DNA of 14,078 bases from Deltaproteobacteria bacterium (GCA_018266095.1 JAFEBC010000548.1:1-14078), one strand, 5' to 3'. Positions 1 through 7,369 are shown, numbered from the stretch's first letter. Program-made: numbers and translations. Notes: generated from the sequence alone by a model not told the origin.

Positions 1-168
1 CTCGGACGTCGCCGGCCTGCTCGACACCGGGCGGCCCGCGCCGCCGCTCACCATCTCGACCGCGGCTCCCGTCTTGAAGACCAGCGCTTCGGCCCGCTGC
101 TTGAACATCGCATCGAGGTAGCGATCGAGGACGGCCACGTGGGGGATCCCCTCCTGTGGGCTGCACAT
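1..168 (-). CDS. N-terminal fragment of a possible PilT/PilU-like type IV pilus ATPase (partial)
   Basis: Only the first 56 codons lie in the window; the gene continues past the left edge. The frame is open from an ATG at 168. A GGGA lies about six bases upstream of that ATG, and a GTG at 180 is an alternative start. Residues 12-50 contain an LDRYLDAMFKQRAEALVFKTG stretch followed by a glycine-rich turn and RPVS. This resembles the N-terminal region of twitching-motility ATPases of the PilT/PilU type (a helix, then a G/R-A-S-D-L-H-like strand, then a G-x-x-R-P-L turn), although the usual DLHL is replaced by ALVF. The ATPase core that would settle the matter is outside the window. It is divergent from the lipoprotein gene at 338. 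The assignment is a weak resemblance; an unrelated myxobacterial protein is possible. Confidence 0.42.
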   Translation of the reverse strand, partial: MCSPQEGIPHVAVLDRYLDAMFKQRAEALVFKTGAAVEMVSGGAGRPVSSRPATSE

Positions 169-337
169 CTTGAATCCCACGAGCGACGAGGAGAGGCAAC
201 ACCTGTCCGTTCTTCGTCCATTCCCGGCCGCGATTCGACGCGATCGCGCGAAATGCCGAGGGCGCTGCGACGTCTGAAGGGCGCGCACTTCCAACTCACG
301 CGCGTGCTCCCATCCGCTTCCGTTCGGAGAACAACTC

Positions 338-745
338 ATGTCGATTCGTCACGCCCTCATCGGCCTCGCGTCCCTCTCCTTCGCCGCCTGCGCCACCAGC
401 GCCACCACCGGTTACCGCGTCCGCGGCGAGGTCCGCGCCCTGCACGCCGGCTCGCGCGACGCGAGCGGCATCACCAGCGTGTCCGGCGCCAAGGTCGATC
501 TCGTCTGCCCTGAGAGCAGCCAGAGCAAGCAGCTCGGCCAGACCGACGCCAGCGGCTCCATCCAGGCCGAAGGTGACGGCCTCGTCTCGCTCGCGTGCCA
601 GGTCCAGGTCGGCGGCCCCGGCCTGCAGACGCGCCAGTACCCGGTGGCGAGCGTGTGCAGCGAGCAGAGCAGCGGCGCCTGCCGTGAGCTCGCGTTCAAG
701 GCCATCGTGCCGGCCTCGAGCGGCTCGGGCGGCGACGCTCGATAA
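338..745 (+). CDS. Small secreted lipoprotein with transthyretin-like/carboxypeptidase-regulatory-like fold (inferred)
   Basis: 135 residues. The ATG is preceded by GGAGA at 326-330 with seven bases spacing. Residues 1-18 form a lipoprotein signal peptide with a lipobox-like F-A-A-C ending at C18. Phe at the -3 position is unusual, so lipidation is likely but not certain. The mature part has V-S-G-A-K-V-D-L at 48-55 and T-D-A-S-G-S at 69-74, a pattern typical of transthyretin-like or carboxypeptidase-regulatory beta-sandwich domains. Four cysteines (57, 87, 107, 115) could form two disulfides in the periplasm or at the outer membrane. The tail is Ser/Gly-rich. No enzymatic motif is visible and I do not recognise a named family. 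The stop codon sits inside a perfect 18-base tandem duplication (731-766). Confidence 0.8.
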   Translation: MSIRHALIGLASLSFAACATSATTGYRVRGEVRALHAGSRDASGITSVSGAKVDLVCPESSQSKQLGQTDASGSIQAEGDGLVSLACQVQVGGPGLQTRQYPVASVCSEQSSGACRELAFKAIVPASSGSGGDAR

Positions 746-766
746 CTGGGCGACGCTCGATAACTG
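731..766 (+). repeat. Perfect 18-bp tandem duplication spanning the lipoprotein stop codon
   Basis: The unit GGCGACGCTCGATAACTG occurs at 731-748 and again immediately at 749-766 without a mismatch. The unit is a multiple of three and contains the stop codon TAA, so the second copy repeats Gly-Asp-Ala-Arg-stop in the same frame. A read-through product would therefore end six codons later at the second TAA (761-763). It looks like a recent slippage or misalignment event with no coding cost. Confidence 0.95.
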
Positions 767-779
767 AGTAAACACTCAG
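764..779 (+). terminator. Short hairpin after the lipoprotein gene, possible terminator
   Basis: CTGAGT (764-769) and ACTCAG (774-779) form a perfect six-base-pair stem with a four-base loop AAAC, 18 bases after the lipoprotein stop. No T-tract follows on either strand, so intrinsic termination would be weak. It may act with Rho or simply protect the 3' end. The rest of the 746-875 gap holds only GC-rich sequence in which I see no clear promoter. Confidence 0.35.
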
Positions 780-875
780 CTAAAGGCGGTCGGCCCTCGG
801 TGACCGGCCGCGCGCGGTGCCGGACGACCGTGCGTCCGCGAGGACAGTCCCCGTGGACGCGCGGTACAAACGCGC

Positions 876-2816
876 ATGGATCTCACGCAGCACCTCGAGC
901 TGCTGGCGCGCCTGCTCGACCTCGAACGGCGCGCCGAAGCCGATCGCTTCAAGGAGGCCGAAGGCCGCCTCTCGCTGCAGGAGCGCGACGCGCGCGGCAC
1001 GGCCATCGCGCAGGCCGAGCTCATCGACGAGGGCGGTCTCGCGGGCCGCTTCCTGCTCACCTTCGGAAAGCCGGGCGGCGGCGAATTGGGCGCGTCCAAG
1101 ATGGGCGCGGGTTCGCTCGTCCGCTTGCGCCCTCGACGGCAAGGCGAGGTGCCCGAGGAGGAACTGCCCCGGGGCGTGGTCGCGAGGCGCCAGCGCCACA
1201 AGCTGTCCATCGCGCTCGACGCGCCGCCGCCTGAGTGGGTGAGCGAGGGCAGGGTGGCCATCGAGCTGTTGCCCTCCGCGGTGACGTACGAGCGCCTGAC
1301 GGGCGCGATCCGCCGCCTGCGCGACACCAAGGAAGGCAAGCGCTGGCACGCGGTGCTGTCGGGAGAGAAGCCGCGCTTCGAGGTGCGCCGCGACCTGGCG
1401 GAGATGAATGAGTATTCACTCAACAATGAGCAGCGGGCCGCGGTCGCCCTCTGCGAATCCGCGCAGGACCTGGCGCTCGTGCACGGGCCGCCTGGGACGG
1501 GCAAGACCACCGTGCTCATCGAGGTCATCGTGCGGGCCGCGGCGCGCGGCGAGAAGGTGCTCGCGTGCGCGCCGTCGAACCTGGCCGTGGACAACCTGGT
1601 CGAGCGGCTCGCTGCGGCGGGGCTGCATCCCGTCCGCGTGGGGCATCCGGCGCGCGTGTTGCCCACGGTGCTCGAGCACACGCTCGAGGAGCGCACCAAG
1701 GACGACTCGAAGTCGGAGGCCGCGCGCGAGCTGGTGAAGGAGGCGCTGCGGCTGCGTCGCGAGGCGCAGAAGCGGCACCAGAAGCGCGGGCCGGGGCGGT
1801 TCTCCGAGTCACGCGAGCAGGAGCGCGAGGCGCGGCGGCTGTTCGCGGAGGCGCGGCGGCTGGAGGACGAGGCGGAGCGCGATGTGCTCGATCGCGCGCG
1901 GGTGATCCTGTCGACGCTCACGGGCCTCGAGGGCACGGCGCTCTCTGGCCGGCGGTTCGAGCTCGCCGTGATCGACGAGGCCACGCAGGCGGTGGAGCCG
2001 GCCGCGTACCTGGCCATGCTGCGCGCGGATCGCGCGGTCCTGGCGGGTGATCATCAGCAGCTCTCGCCCACCATCCTCTCCGAGGAGGCCGCGCGCCCGC
2101 GCATCAACGGCGTCGAGGCGGATGGCCTCTCGCTCTCCTTGTTCGAGCGCCTCGCGCGGCCGCACACGGACAAGGCGGGCCTCGCGCTGCCGGACGCGCC
2201 GATGGTGACGCTGCTCGAGCAGCACCGCATGCACGAGACGATCATGCGCTTCCCCAGCGACGAGCTGTACGGCGGCAAGCTGCGCCCGCACCCGCGCGTG
2301 GCAGCGTGGACGCTGGAGGGCGCCGAGGCGCTGCCGCCGCTGCTCGTCATCGACACGGCCGGCCGCGGCTACGAAGAGGAGACGCCGCAGGGCTCGGAGT
2401 CCAAGGTGAACCCGGGCGAGGCCGAGGTCTGCGCGCGCGAGGTGCAGCGGCTGCTCGCGGGCGGGGTGCTGCCGCAAGACATCGCGGTGATCGCGCCCTA
2501 CGACGCGCAGGTGCAGAAGATCCGCGCGCTGCTCGACGCGCACTTGGACAACGGCCTGGAGGTCGACTCCGTGGACGGCTTCCAGGGCCGTGAGAAGGAC
2601 GCGGTGGTGCTCTCGCTCGTGCGCAGCAACGACACGGGCGAGCTCGGCTTCCTCGGCGAGCTGCGGCGCATGAACGTGGCCCTCACGCGCGCGAAGAAGA
2701 AGCTCATCGTGGTCGGCGACGGCGCGACGCTGTGCCGGCACCCGTTCTACGACCGCTTCTTCGAGCACGCGAAGCGCGTGGGCGGGTGGGTCAGCGTGTG
2801 GGAGCGGGAGGCCTGA
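876..2816 (+). CDS. SF1B DNA/RNA helicase of the IGHMBP2 (SMUBP2)/UPF1-like family
   Basis: 646 residues, complete. The N-terminus (about 5-65) matches the opening domain of IGHMBP2-type helicases: E-L-L-x-L-E-R-x-A-E, then A-R-G, then G-G-R/L-x-L-x-T-F. ATPase motifs in order are Walker A GPPGTGKT at 204-211, motif II DEATQ at 367-371, motif III GDHQQL at 391-396, motif IV region EQHRM at 448-452, motif V VDGFQGRE at 566-573, and motif VI NVALTRA at 600-606. A charged, coiled-coil-like insertion at about 268-345, rich in R/E/A, corresponds to the 1B/stalk region. The eukaryotic R3H and zinc-finger extensions are absent, as usual in bacteria. Family members unwind DNA or RNA 5' to 3'; the cellular role here is unknown. 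The ATG at 876 has no clear ribosome binding site, but the N-terminal match supports it. Confidence 0.92.
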   Translation: MDLTQHLELLARLLDLERRAEADRFKEAEGRLSLQERDARGTAIAQAELIDEGGLAGRFLLTFGKPGGGELGASKMGAGSLVRLRPRRQGEVPEEELPRGVVARRQRHKLSIALDAPPPEWVSEGRVAIELLPSAVTYERLTGAIRRLRDTKEGKRWHAVLSGEKPRFEVRRDLAEMNEYSLNNEQRAAVALCESAQDLALVHGPPGTGKTTVLIEVIVRAAARGEKVLACAPSNLAVDNLVERLAAAGLHPVRVGHPARVLPTVLEHTLEERTKDDSKSEAARELVKEALRLRREAQKRHQKRGPGRFSESREQEREARRLFAEARRLEDEAERDVLDRARVILSTLTGLEGTALSGRRFELAVIDEATQAVEPAAYLAMLRADRAVLAGDHQQLSPTILSEEAARPRINGVEADGLSLSLFERLARPHTDKAGLALPDAPMVTLLEQHRMHETIMRFPSDELYGGKLRPHPRVAAWTLEGAEALPPLLVIDTAGRGYEEETPQGSESKVNPGEAEVCAREVQRLLAGGVLPQDIAVIAPYDAQVQKIRALLDAHLDNGLEVDSVDGFQGREKDAVVLSLVRSNDTGELGFLGELRRMNVALTRAKKKLIVVGDGATLCRHPFYDRFFEHAKRVGGWVSVWEREA

Positions 2817-2823
2817 GTCACTG

Positions 2824-2851
2824 TTGCGCCGTACGTACGGATCTCGATATC
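2824..2851 (+). promoter_or_regulatory. Candidate sigma70-type promoter of the toxin-antitoxin operon (leaderless start)
   Basis: TTGCGC at 2824-2829 and GATATC at 2846-2851 are separated by 16 bases. Transcription from this -10 would begin about at 2857-2860, on or next to the antitoxin ATG at 2860. No Shine-Dalgarno sequence lies upstream of that ATG, which agrees with a leaderless mRNA. The hexamers match consensus only partly (three to four of six each), so the call rests mainly on position and on the flanking palindromes. Confidence 0.4.
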
Positions 2852-2859
2852 GTACGTAC
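2830..2859 (+). promoter_or_regulatory. Paired palindromic operator, probably bound by the AbrB-type antitoxin
   Basis: GTACGTAC occurs at 2831-2838, inside the ten-base palindrome CGTACGTACG at 2830-2839, and again at 2852-2859. The centres are 21 bases apart, two helical turns. They flank the candidate -10 element, and the palindrome CGATATCG (2845-2852) lies between them. Antitoxins of the MazE/AbrB fold commonly repress their own operon through such dyads, so autoregulation by the downstream gene is the natural inference. Confidence 0.6.
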
Positions 2860-3087
2860 ATGGTCAAGAAGCTCACACGCACCGGCAACAGCGTCGCGCT
2901 CGTCCTCGACAGGGAGATCCTCGAGGCCACCGGTCTCGACGCAGGCTCGCCCGTCGAGGTGTCCACCGATGGGCGCGTGGTCGTGATCTCGCCGGTGGCA
3001 GACAAGAAGGGCGCTGCCAAGGTCGACGCGATCTTGGGCAAGCTCGACCGCCGCTACGCCCGCGTGTTCAAGAAGCTCGCGGAATGA
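2860..3087 (+). CDS. AbrB/MazE/SpoVT-type antitoxin of a type II toxin-antitoxin pair
   Basis: 75 residues. The first half is a swapped-hairpin AbrB domain: M-V-K-K-L-T-R-T-G-N-S at 1-11, V-L-D-R-E-I-L at 16-22, and G-L-D-A-G-S-P-V-E-V at 25-34, the canonical layout of MazE-like DNA-binding antitoxins. The lysine- and arginine-rich C-terminal half (about 47-75) would be the flexible segment that wraps and neutralises the toxin. The open frame extends upstream to a TTG at 2824, but the domain begins exactly at the ATG at 2860. That extension would also be encoded by the promoter and operator, so 2860 is chosen. Its stop overlaps the toxin start by ATGA, implying translational coupling. It is expected to repress its own promoter through the GTACGTAC sites. 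Confidence 0.85.
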   Translation: MVKKLTRTGNSVALVLDREILEATGLDAGSPVEVSTDGRVVVISPVADKKGAAKVDAILGKLDRRYARVFKKLAE

Positions 3088-3473
3088 AGCCGCCGAGGTT
3101 CCTCACCCCTGAGGAAGTGCTCGCCATCCACGCGCACCAGATCGAACGCTACGGCGGCAAGGCCGGCGTGCGCGAGGCGGGCCTGTTCCTCTCGGCGGTC
3201 GCGGCCCCCGAGGCGACCTTCGAGGGGCAGCTCTTGCACGCGACGTTGCACGAGCAGGCCGCGGCCTACCTCTTCCACCTGGCGCGGAATCATCCGTTCA
3301 TCGACGGCAACAAGCGGGTGGCGCTGGCGGCGGCGCTGGTCTTCCTGGAGCTCAACGGCGTGTCGATCGAGGCCCCGGATGACGATCTCTATGCGCTCGT
3401 GATCGGTGTGGCGACGGGCCGGGAGTCGAAGGCGGCAGCGGCGGTGTTCTTTGAGGCGCACAGTCAAGCTTGA
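3084..3473 (+). CDS. doc: Doc (death-on-curing)/Fic-fold toxin
   Basis: 129 residues, the usual Doc size. The catalytic loop HPFIDGNKR lies at 70-78, matching the Doc consensus H-x-F-x-D-(A/G)-N-K-R rather than the AMP-transferring Fic form that ends GNGR. The N-terminal F-L-T-P-E-E-V, the V-R-E-A-G-L stretch at 29-34 and the H-E-Q-A-A-A-Y-L helix at 56-63 are also family-typical. Doc of phage P1 is a kinase that phosphorylates elongation factor EF-Tu and stops translation; with catalytic H70, D74, N76, K77 and R78 all present, this copy looks active. It is usually partnered by Phd; here the partner is an AbrB-type antitoxin, a combination also known elsewhere. It ends 38 bases from the convergent FtsK-nuclease gene. 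Confidence 0.9.
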   Translation: MKPPRFLTPEEVLAIHAHQIERYGGKAGVREAGLFLSAVAAPEATFEGQLLHATLHEQAAAYLFHLARNHPFIDGNKRVALAAALVFLELNGVSIEAPDDDLYALVIGVATGRESKAAAAVFFEAHSQA

Positions 3474-3511
3474 CGGGACGTGCGCCGCATCTCGCGCGCA
3501 CAGGCACCCTC

Positions 3512-5356
3512 TCAGTTGGCCTCTCTGTCCTCGCCTGCCGCCATCCGAATGTCCCGCGCCTCGACGCGGAAGGCCTGCGCGCGGATGGTCTGTCCGTCGC
3601 GCTTGAGCAGGACATCCCCCGCCCCCAGCAGAGACTCCGCGCCCTGCTCGTCGAGCACCGTATTGGAGTCCACGACGGTGGCGAGCTTGAAGGCGATCCG
3701 GACGGGCAGGTTCGCCTTGAGCTGACCCGGAATTGCGTCGACGCTCGGGCGCTGCGTTGCGATCACCAGGTGGATTCCAACGGCCCGCGCGCGCTGCAGG
3801 AGGCGCTGCACGCGCTCGAGGAATTGGGACTTGGTCGCGCGATCACCAAGCGAGAGCGTCAGGTCCGCAAACTCATCGATCACGACCACCAGCGCGGGGA
3901 GTGTTCCGGGAGGCAAGTCGCTGCGCTGCGTTGCCCCGGCTTTGCGGAGCAGCAGCGTGCGCCTGGGCAGCTCCTCCTCCGCGAGGGATTCCAGCAAGGC
4001 AACAGCTTGGGATGGCTCGGTGATCACCGGCTTCCAGAGGGGGAGCCGATCGAAGGGGGGAAAATCGAGCATCTTCGGGTCGACGATGGCGACCTGACAT
4101 TCCGAGCGCGGTAGACGATTCAGGAGCGAGAGGATGAGGCCCTTCAAGAACACGGTCTTGCCCGACCCCGTCGTCCCTGCGACCAACAGGTGCGGCGCCG
4201 CAGCCAGGTCGAGCTTGAGGAGCTCGCGCGTCAGGGTGACGCCCACTGGAACCTCCAGCCCCGACAGCTCGGAGAGGCGCAGCGTGGACCAATCGATGCG
4301 CTCGCGATCGCTCCGAGGGGCATCCAGCGCGACATGGCGCCCGTCGTTGGAGATCAGAGGCGGGACGGGCCAACCCATCGAGCGCTGCACGTCTCGGGCA
4401 CACCTCTCGACACGTGAGATCCCTTCGCCTTCGCGCAGAGACAAGCGGAAGCGGTTCAGATTCGGACCTTGCTGTGCAAGGCTTGGGTCGATTGGCTCCA
4501 GGTGAACCCGATGCGCCCGAAGGGTTTGCTCGAGCCGTCGAGCTTCATCGGCGAGTCTGGACGTTGAAGACGCCACTGGTTCAGCGAGGGTTCGTCCCCA
4601 CCGCGACCAGCAAGGCTTCTGCACAGGACACCCAGCGCAGACGGCCGCCTCTGCTGCTGCTGGAGCCGCCGAGCCATCGAGCACAGCTCGTAGGGACCGC
4701 AGATCGGCGTCCAGGTCGCCCTCCGACACACGGCGCAGCTCGAAGCCCGCGTCTGACACACAAGCGAGCGCGGGTGTGGCCTTCAGCGCCCTCGCGTACA
4801 GCCGGGCCTGCTGATCGGAAGCTGCATCGGCTGTTCCCGTCTTCAGGTCGAAGACGAACAGCTCGCCCGAGTCCAGGTCCCGGCACAAGAGGTCGAGCGT
4901 GCCGTCGATGGACAGGCCGTCGAAGTCGAGAGAGATCGGCTTCTCACTCTCCAGCAGCGCCGCGTCGAAGCACGCACGGCCGCGCAGCCCAGCACGTCGG
5001 GCGCGCACCAGCAGCTCGCCCGCCAAGGCCGCGCAGTCGACCACCGCACGCGCGAGGCGGATGAAGTCCGCCACCGTCAGGTCGGCCAGGAGCACCGCGG
5101 CCCGCTCACAGAGCTCGCGATGGAACGCCAGCAACACCGCGTGCAGGAGGGCGCCCTCGTTGGTGGGCTCTCGCGTCAGCTCCTCGGCGACCAACGGGTG
5201 GGTGGCGCCGCGGTTCACGAACGACGTGAGGATCGCGTGGGCGGGCTGGCCGATCGAAGTCCCGCCGCCCGTGTTCACCCGCAACCCTTCGCGCGCGAGC
5301 ACGAATTGGCGCTGACAGCGCGCAGCGACCGCCGCTTCAGTGACGGAGAGCCTCAT
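3512..5356 (-). CDS. Fusion of iron-sulfur PD-(D/E)XK (Cas4/AddB-like) nuclease and FtsK/HerA-type DNA translocase
   Basis: 614 residues, third gene of the operon. Residues 1-250 form a RecB-family nuclease of the iron-sulfur subtype. C14 near the N-terminus pairs with a C240-x2-C243-x5-C249 cluster as in Cas4 and AddB. H72 (motif I), D155 in GTLDLL, D170-L-K172 in the VFDLKTG strand and Q183-x3-Y187 supply the full catalytic set. A linker with a long charged helix (262-285) leads to an FtsK motor: Walker A GTTGSGKT at 394-401, DPK at 426-428, Walker B VVVIDEF at 490-496 and ATQRP at 533-537. There are no membrane segments and no FtsK gamma domain, so it is not the cell-division FtsK. The inferred job is ATP-driven pumping of duplex DNA with cleavage of the end. 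The ATG at 5356 overlaps the stop of the ATPase gene by ATGA. Confidence 0.88.
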   Translation of the reverse strand: MRLSVTEAAVAARCQRQFVLAREGLRVNTGGGTSIGQPAHAILTSFVNRGATHPLVAEELTREPTNEGALLHAVLLAFHRELCERAAVLLADLTVADFIRLARAVVDCAALAGELLVRARRAGLRGRACFDAALLESEKPISLDFDGLSIDGTLDLLCRDLDSGELFVFDLKTGTADAASDQQARLYARALKATPALACVSDAGFELRRVSEGDLDADLRSLRAVLDGSAAPAAAEAAVCAGCPVQKPCWSRWGRTLAEPVASSTSRLADEARRLEQTLRAHRVHLEPIDPSLAQQGPNLNRFRLSLREGEGISRVERCARDVQRSMGWPVPPLISNDGRHVALDAPRSDRERIDWSTLRLSELSGLEVPVGVTLTRELLKLDLAAAPHLLVAGTTGSGKTVFLKGLILSLLNRLPRSECQVAIVDPKMLDFPPFDRLPLWKPVITEPSQAVALLESLAEEELPRRTLLLRKAGATQRSDLPPGTLPALVVVIDEFADLTLSLGDRATKSQFLERVQRLLQRARAVGIHLVIATQRPSVDAIPGQLKANLPVRIAFKLATVVDSNTVLDEQGAESLLGAGDVLLKRDGQTIRAQAFRVEARDIRMAAGEDREAN

Positions 5357-7356
5357 GACGGCCTCCGCATCACCACTCGACCGCCGTCCTTTCCGCGCTG
5401 AACGAGCACCTTGCCCGCGCGCTCGAGGGCATCGCTGGTCTCGGCGACTTGCTCAGGAGACCATCCGTGGGCCTTGGCAAGCTGCAGCTCGCTGGCGACG
5501 AACGGAGGCTTCTCGAGCGTCGACAGGACGCTCGACTCTCGATCGCGAGCGGGCACTGAGACTGGCGCAGGTGGTGCAGGGGACGCGGTTGGAGCGGTGG
5601 ACCCGGTCGCAGCATCCAGGAACTGCCGGATCGCGGAGAGCTGCGGCGCGATCTGTTCGAGCACCACCTGGGTGGCGACCTCCAGGGAGACGTCGATGTC
5701 CTTGGCTGCGGCGCTGTTGAGAAGTCGCTCGATGGCGGCAAAGGATCGATCGCTCTCCGCGTCGATGCGGACCACCTTGGCCTTCTCGCCCAGCTCGCTG
5801 ATCATCTTGTTGGCCAGCGGGGGAATCGGGATGCCTTCGTCTCGCAGCAAGAGGGCGCGATCCACCTTGCGCAGAGACTCCTGCATGCGCTTGGCCGCGG
5901 CCTTCGCTGCCATCCCGTGCAAGGAATTCGAGGCCTCTGCGTAGGCCGAGACCTCCTTGCCCGCGCGCGCAAGCTTGACCTCGAGGCCGTGCTTCCCCCG
6001 TCGTGCGCCGATCACCGCCGTGTCTCCGACCTGCCTGGCCTTCTCCAGGACCGAGCACAGCGCGCTCTGCGCGATCGCCGCCACCTCGTCCGGATTGCGA
6101 TCCGCCCGAGTCTCTTTGAGCATGCGCTCGAATTCAGCGAGCGCGACCTGAGCAGGGGTGGCCGGCGATGCAGGAGCTGTTGCCGGAGCCGCGTCGAACC
6201 CGATCGCGGCAAAGAAGGAGAGGACCTGTCGCGGCCCCTTGAGCTTCTCGGTCACGATGAGCTGCCGCACGAGGCCCGGCGCGAAGGGAAACGTAGCGTG
6301 AGGCGGCTTGATCGAAAGGCCGCGCCACATCGCTTCGAGGCGACGCTCGATGAGCTTCTCTGCCAAGGCCGGATCGAGCGAGGCCAGATGCAGATAGGGC
6401 CGCTGCATGAGGCGATCCCGCACCTGGTTCTGAAGCGTCGACGCGAAGCGGTTCCAGGCGTCCACCTGACAGAACAAGAGCAGCGCGGCCTTGCCGCCCG
6501 ACGTGTAGAGCTGGTCTCCCAGCGCTTGGAGGAAATTCTCGACCGCGCCGTCCCCGAGGCGCGTGACGCCTTCGAGCTGGTCGAACCCGAACACGATCGG
6601 GACATCGCTCAACTTCAAGAGCGTCGAGATGGCCCGAAACGCGCGGTCCTCGCCATCCAAGGGGCGGGAGACGCCCAAGGGGACGAGCTCCTCCTCCGGC
6701 AGGGAGGAGCCTCCAAGCCAGCGAAGCACCAACTGCGGATGAGTGGGGAAGCGGCAGAGGACCGCCCAGACGTCGGCATCCGCCTCGTGGGGACCAGCGT
6801 CGCGCAAGACCTGCTCCAAGCGCGACCAGTGCTCCTTGAGCAGGACCGCGGTGGCGCTCGGATACCGCCCGAACTGAGCCGCGAGCTCCAGACAGATCGG
6901 ATGCTTCGAGGCCTCCACTGCGCGTCGCAGGATGCGCCACAAGATGTGTTCGAGCGGCGAATTCGGAGAATCAGGATCCGTGGACGCGTCCGCCAGCGGC
7001 CTTCGCAGACCGCGGACGAGACATTGCAGGATGTGCCCGAACGGCGCCTCCGGATCCCGCAAGGGCTCGATGGGCACCATCGCGCGCTCGTTGCCCATTT
7101 GACGCCAGGACCCTTCGGCCTCAGCGCGGAGAGTGGCCAGAAGATGCGTCTTGCCATCTCCGGGTTCGCCCGTGACGACCTGGAGGGCCAGCTCACCCGT
7201 TCGCCGCACCTCGTCCACCAGGGCGCGCAGCTTCTCCCGCTGGGCAGAATGAATCTCGGGCACATCGTTCGTCGGCGCCTCGAAGCCATTGCGGAGCACG
7301 GAGCCCGCGAAGGGATTCGGCTGCTTTCGAGCCAGCGCGACCAGGTCCTGTTCCAT
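5353..7356 (-). CDS. ORC/STAND-like AAA ATPase with C-terminal winged helix, second gene of the three-gene operon
   Basis: 667 residues. Walker A GEPGDGKT is at 63-70. Walker B is VPIVFGFDQ at 252-260 with D259, followed by a sensor-1-like strand ALLLFCQVD at 291-299, an ORC-type lid helix (P329-A-L-A-E-K-L-I-E-R-R-L) and a probable sensor-2 GPRQVL at 374-379. Residues 400-570 form a second unidentified module. After a Pro/Ala-rich linker (585-603), residues 604-667 look like a winged helix. The family uses ATP to load or switch partners on DNA; the substrate here is unknown. The frame is open to 7599, but those extra codons overlap the upstream gene and look non-coding. The ATG at 7356 is preceded by GGGGGA four bases away and lies 13 bases after the upstream stop, so it is the start. 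No close named family was recognised. Confidence 0.85.
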   Translation of the reverse strand: MEQDLVALARKQPNPFAGSVLRNGFEAPTNDVPEIHSAQREKLRALVDEVRRTGELALQVVTGEPGDGKTHLLATLRAEAEGSWRQMGNERAMVPIEPLRDPEAPFGHILQCLVRGLRRPLADASTDPDSPNSPLEHILWRILRRAVEASKHPICLELAAQFGRYPSATAVLLKEHWSRLEQVLRDAGPHEADADVWAVLCRFPTHPQLVLRWLGGSSLPEEELVPLGVSRPLDGEDRAFRAISTLLKLSDVPIVFGFDQLEGVTRLGDGAVENFLQALGDQLYTSGGKAALLLFCQVDAWNRFASTLQNQVRDRLMQRPYLHLASLDPALAEKLIERRLEAMWRGLSIKPPHATFPFAPGLVRQLIVTEKLKGPRQVLSFFAAIGFDAAPATAPASPATPAQVALAEFERMLKETRADRNPDEVAAIAQSALCSVLEKARQVGDTAVIGARRGKHGLEVKLARAGKEVSAYAEASNSLHGMAAKAAAKRMQESLRKVDRALLLRDEGIPIPPLANKMISELGEKAKVVRIDAESDRSFAAIERLLNSAAAKDIDVSLEVATQVVLEQIAPQLSAIRQFLDAATGSTAPTASPAPPAPVSVPARDRESSVLSTLEKPPFVASELQLAKAHGWSPEQVAETSDALERAGKVLVQRGKDGGRVVMRRPS

Positions 7357-7369
7357 GAAGTCCCCCACG

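Noticed and set aside
3512..5356. Cell-division FtsK/SpoIIIE.
   Set aside because: No membrane segments, no gamma domain, and a nuclease domain in place of the usual N-terminus.
3512..5356. A CRISPR-associated Cas4 or an actinomycete-type conjugative TraB element.
   Set aside because: No cas1, cas2 or repeat array, and no integrase, attachment site, replication gene or relaxase anywhere in the window.
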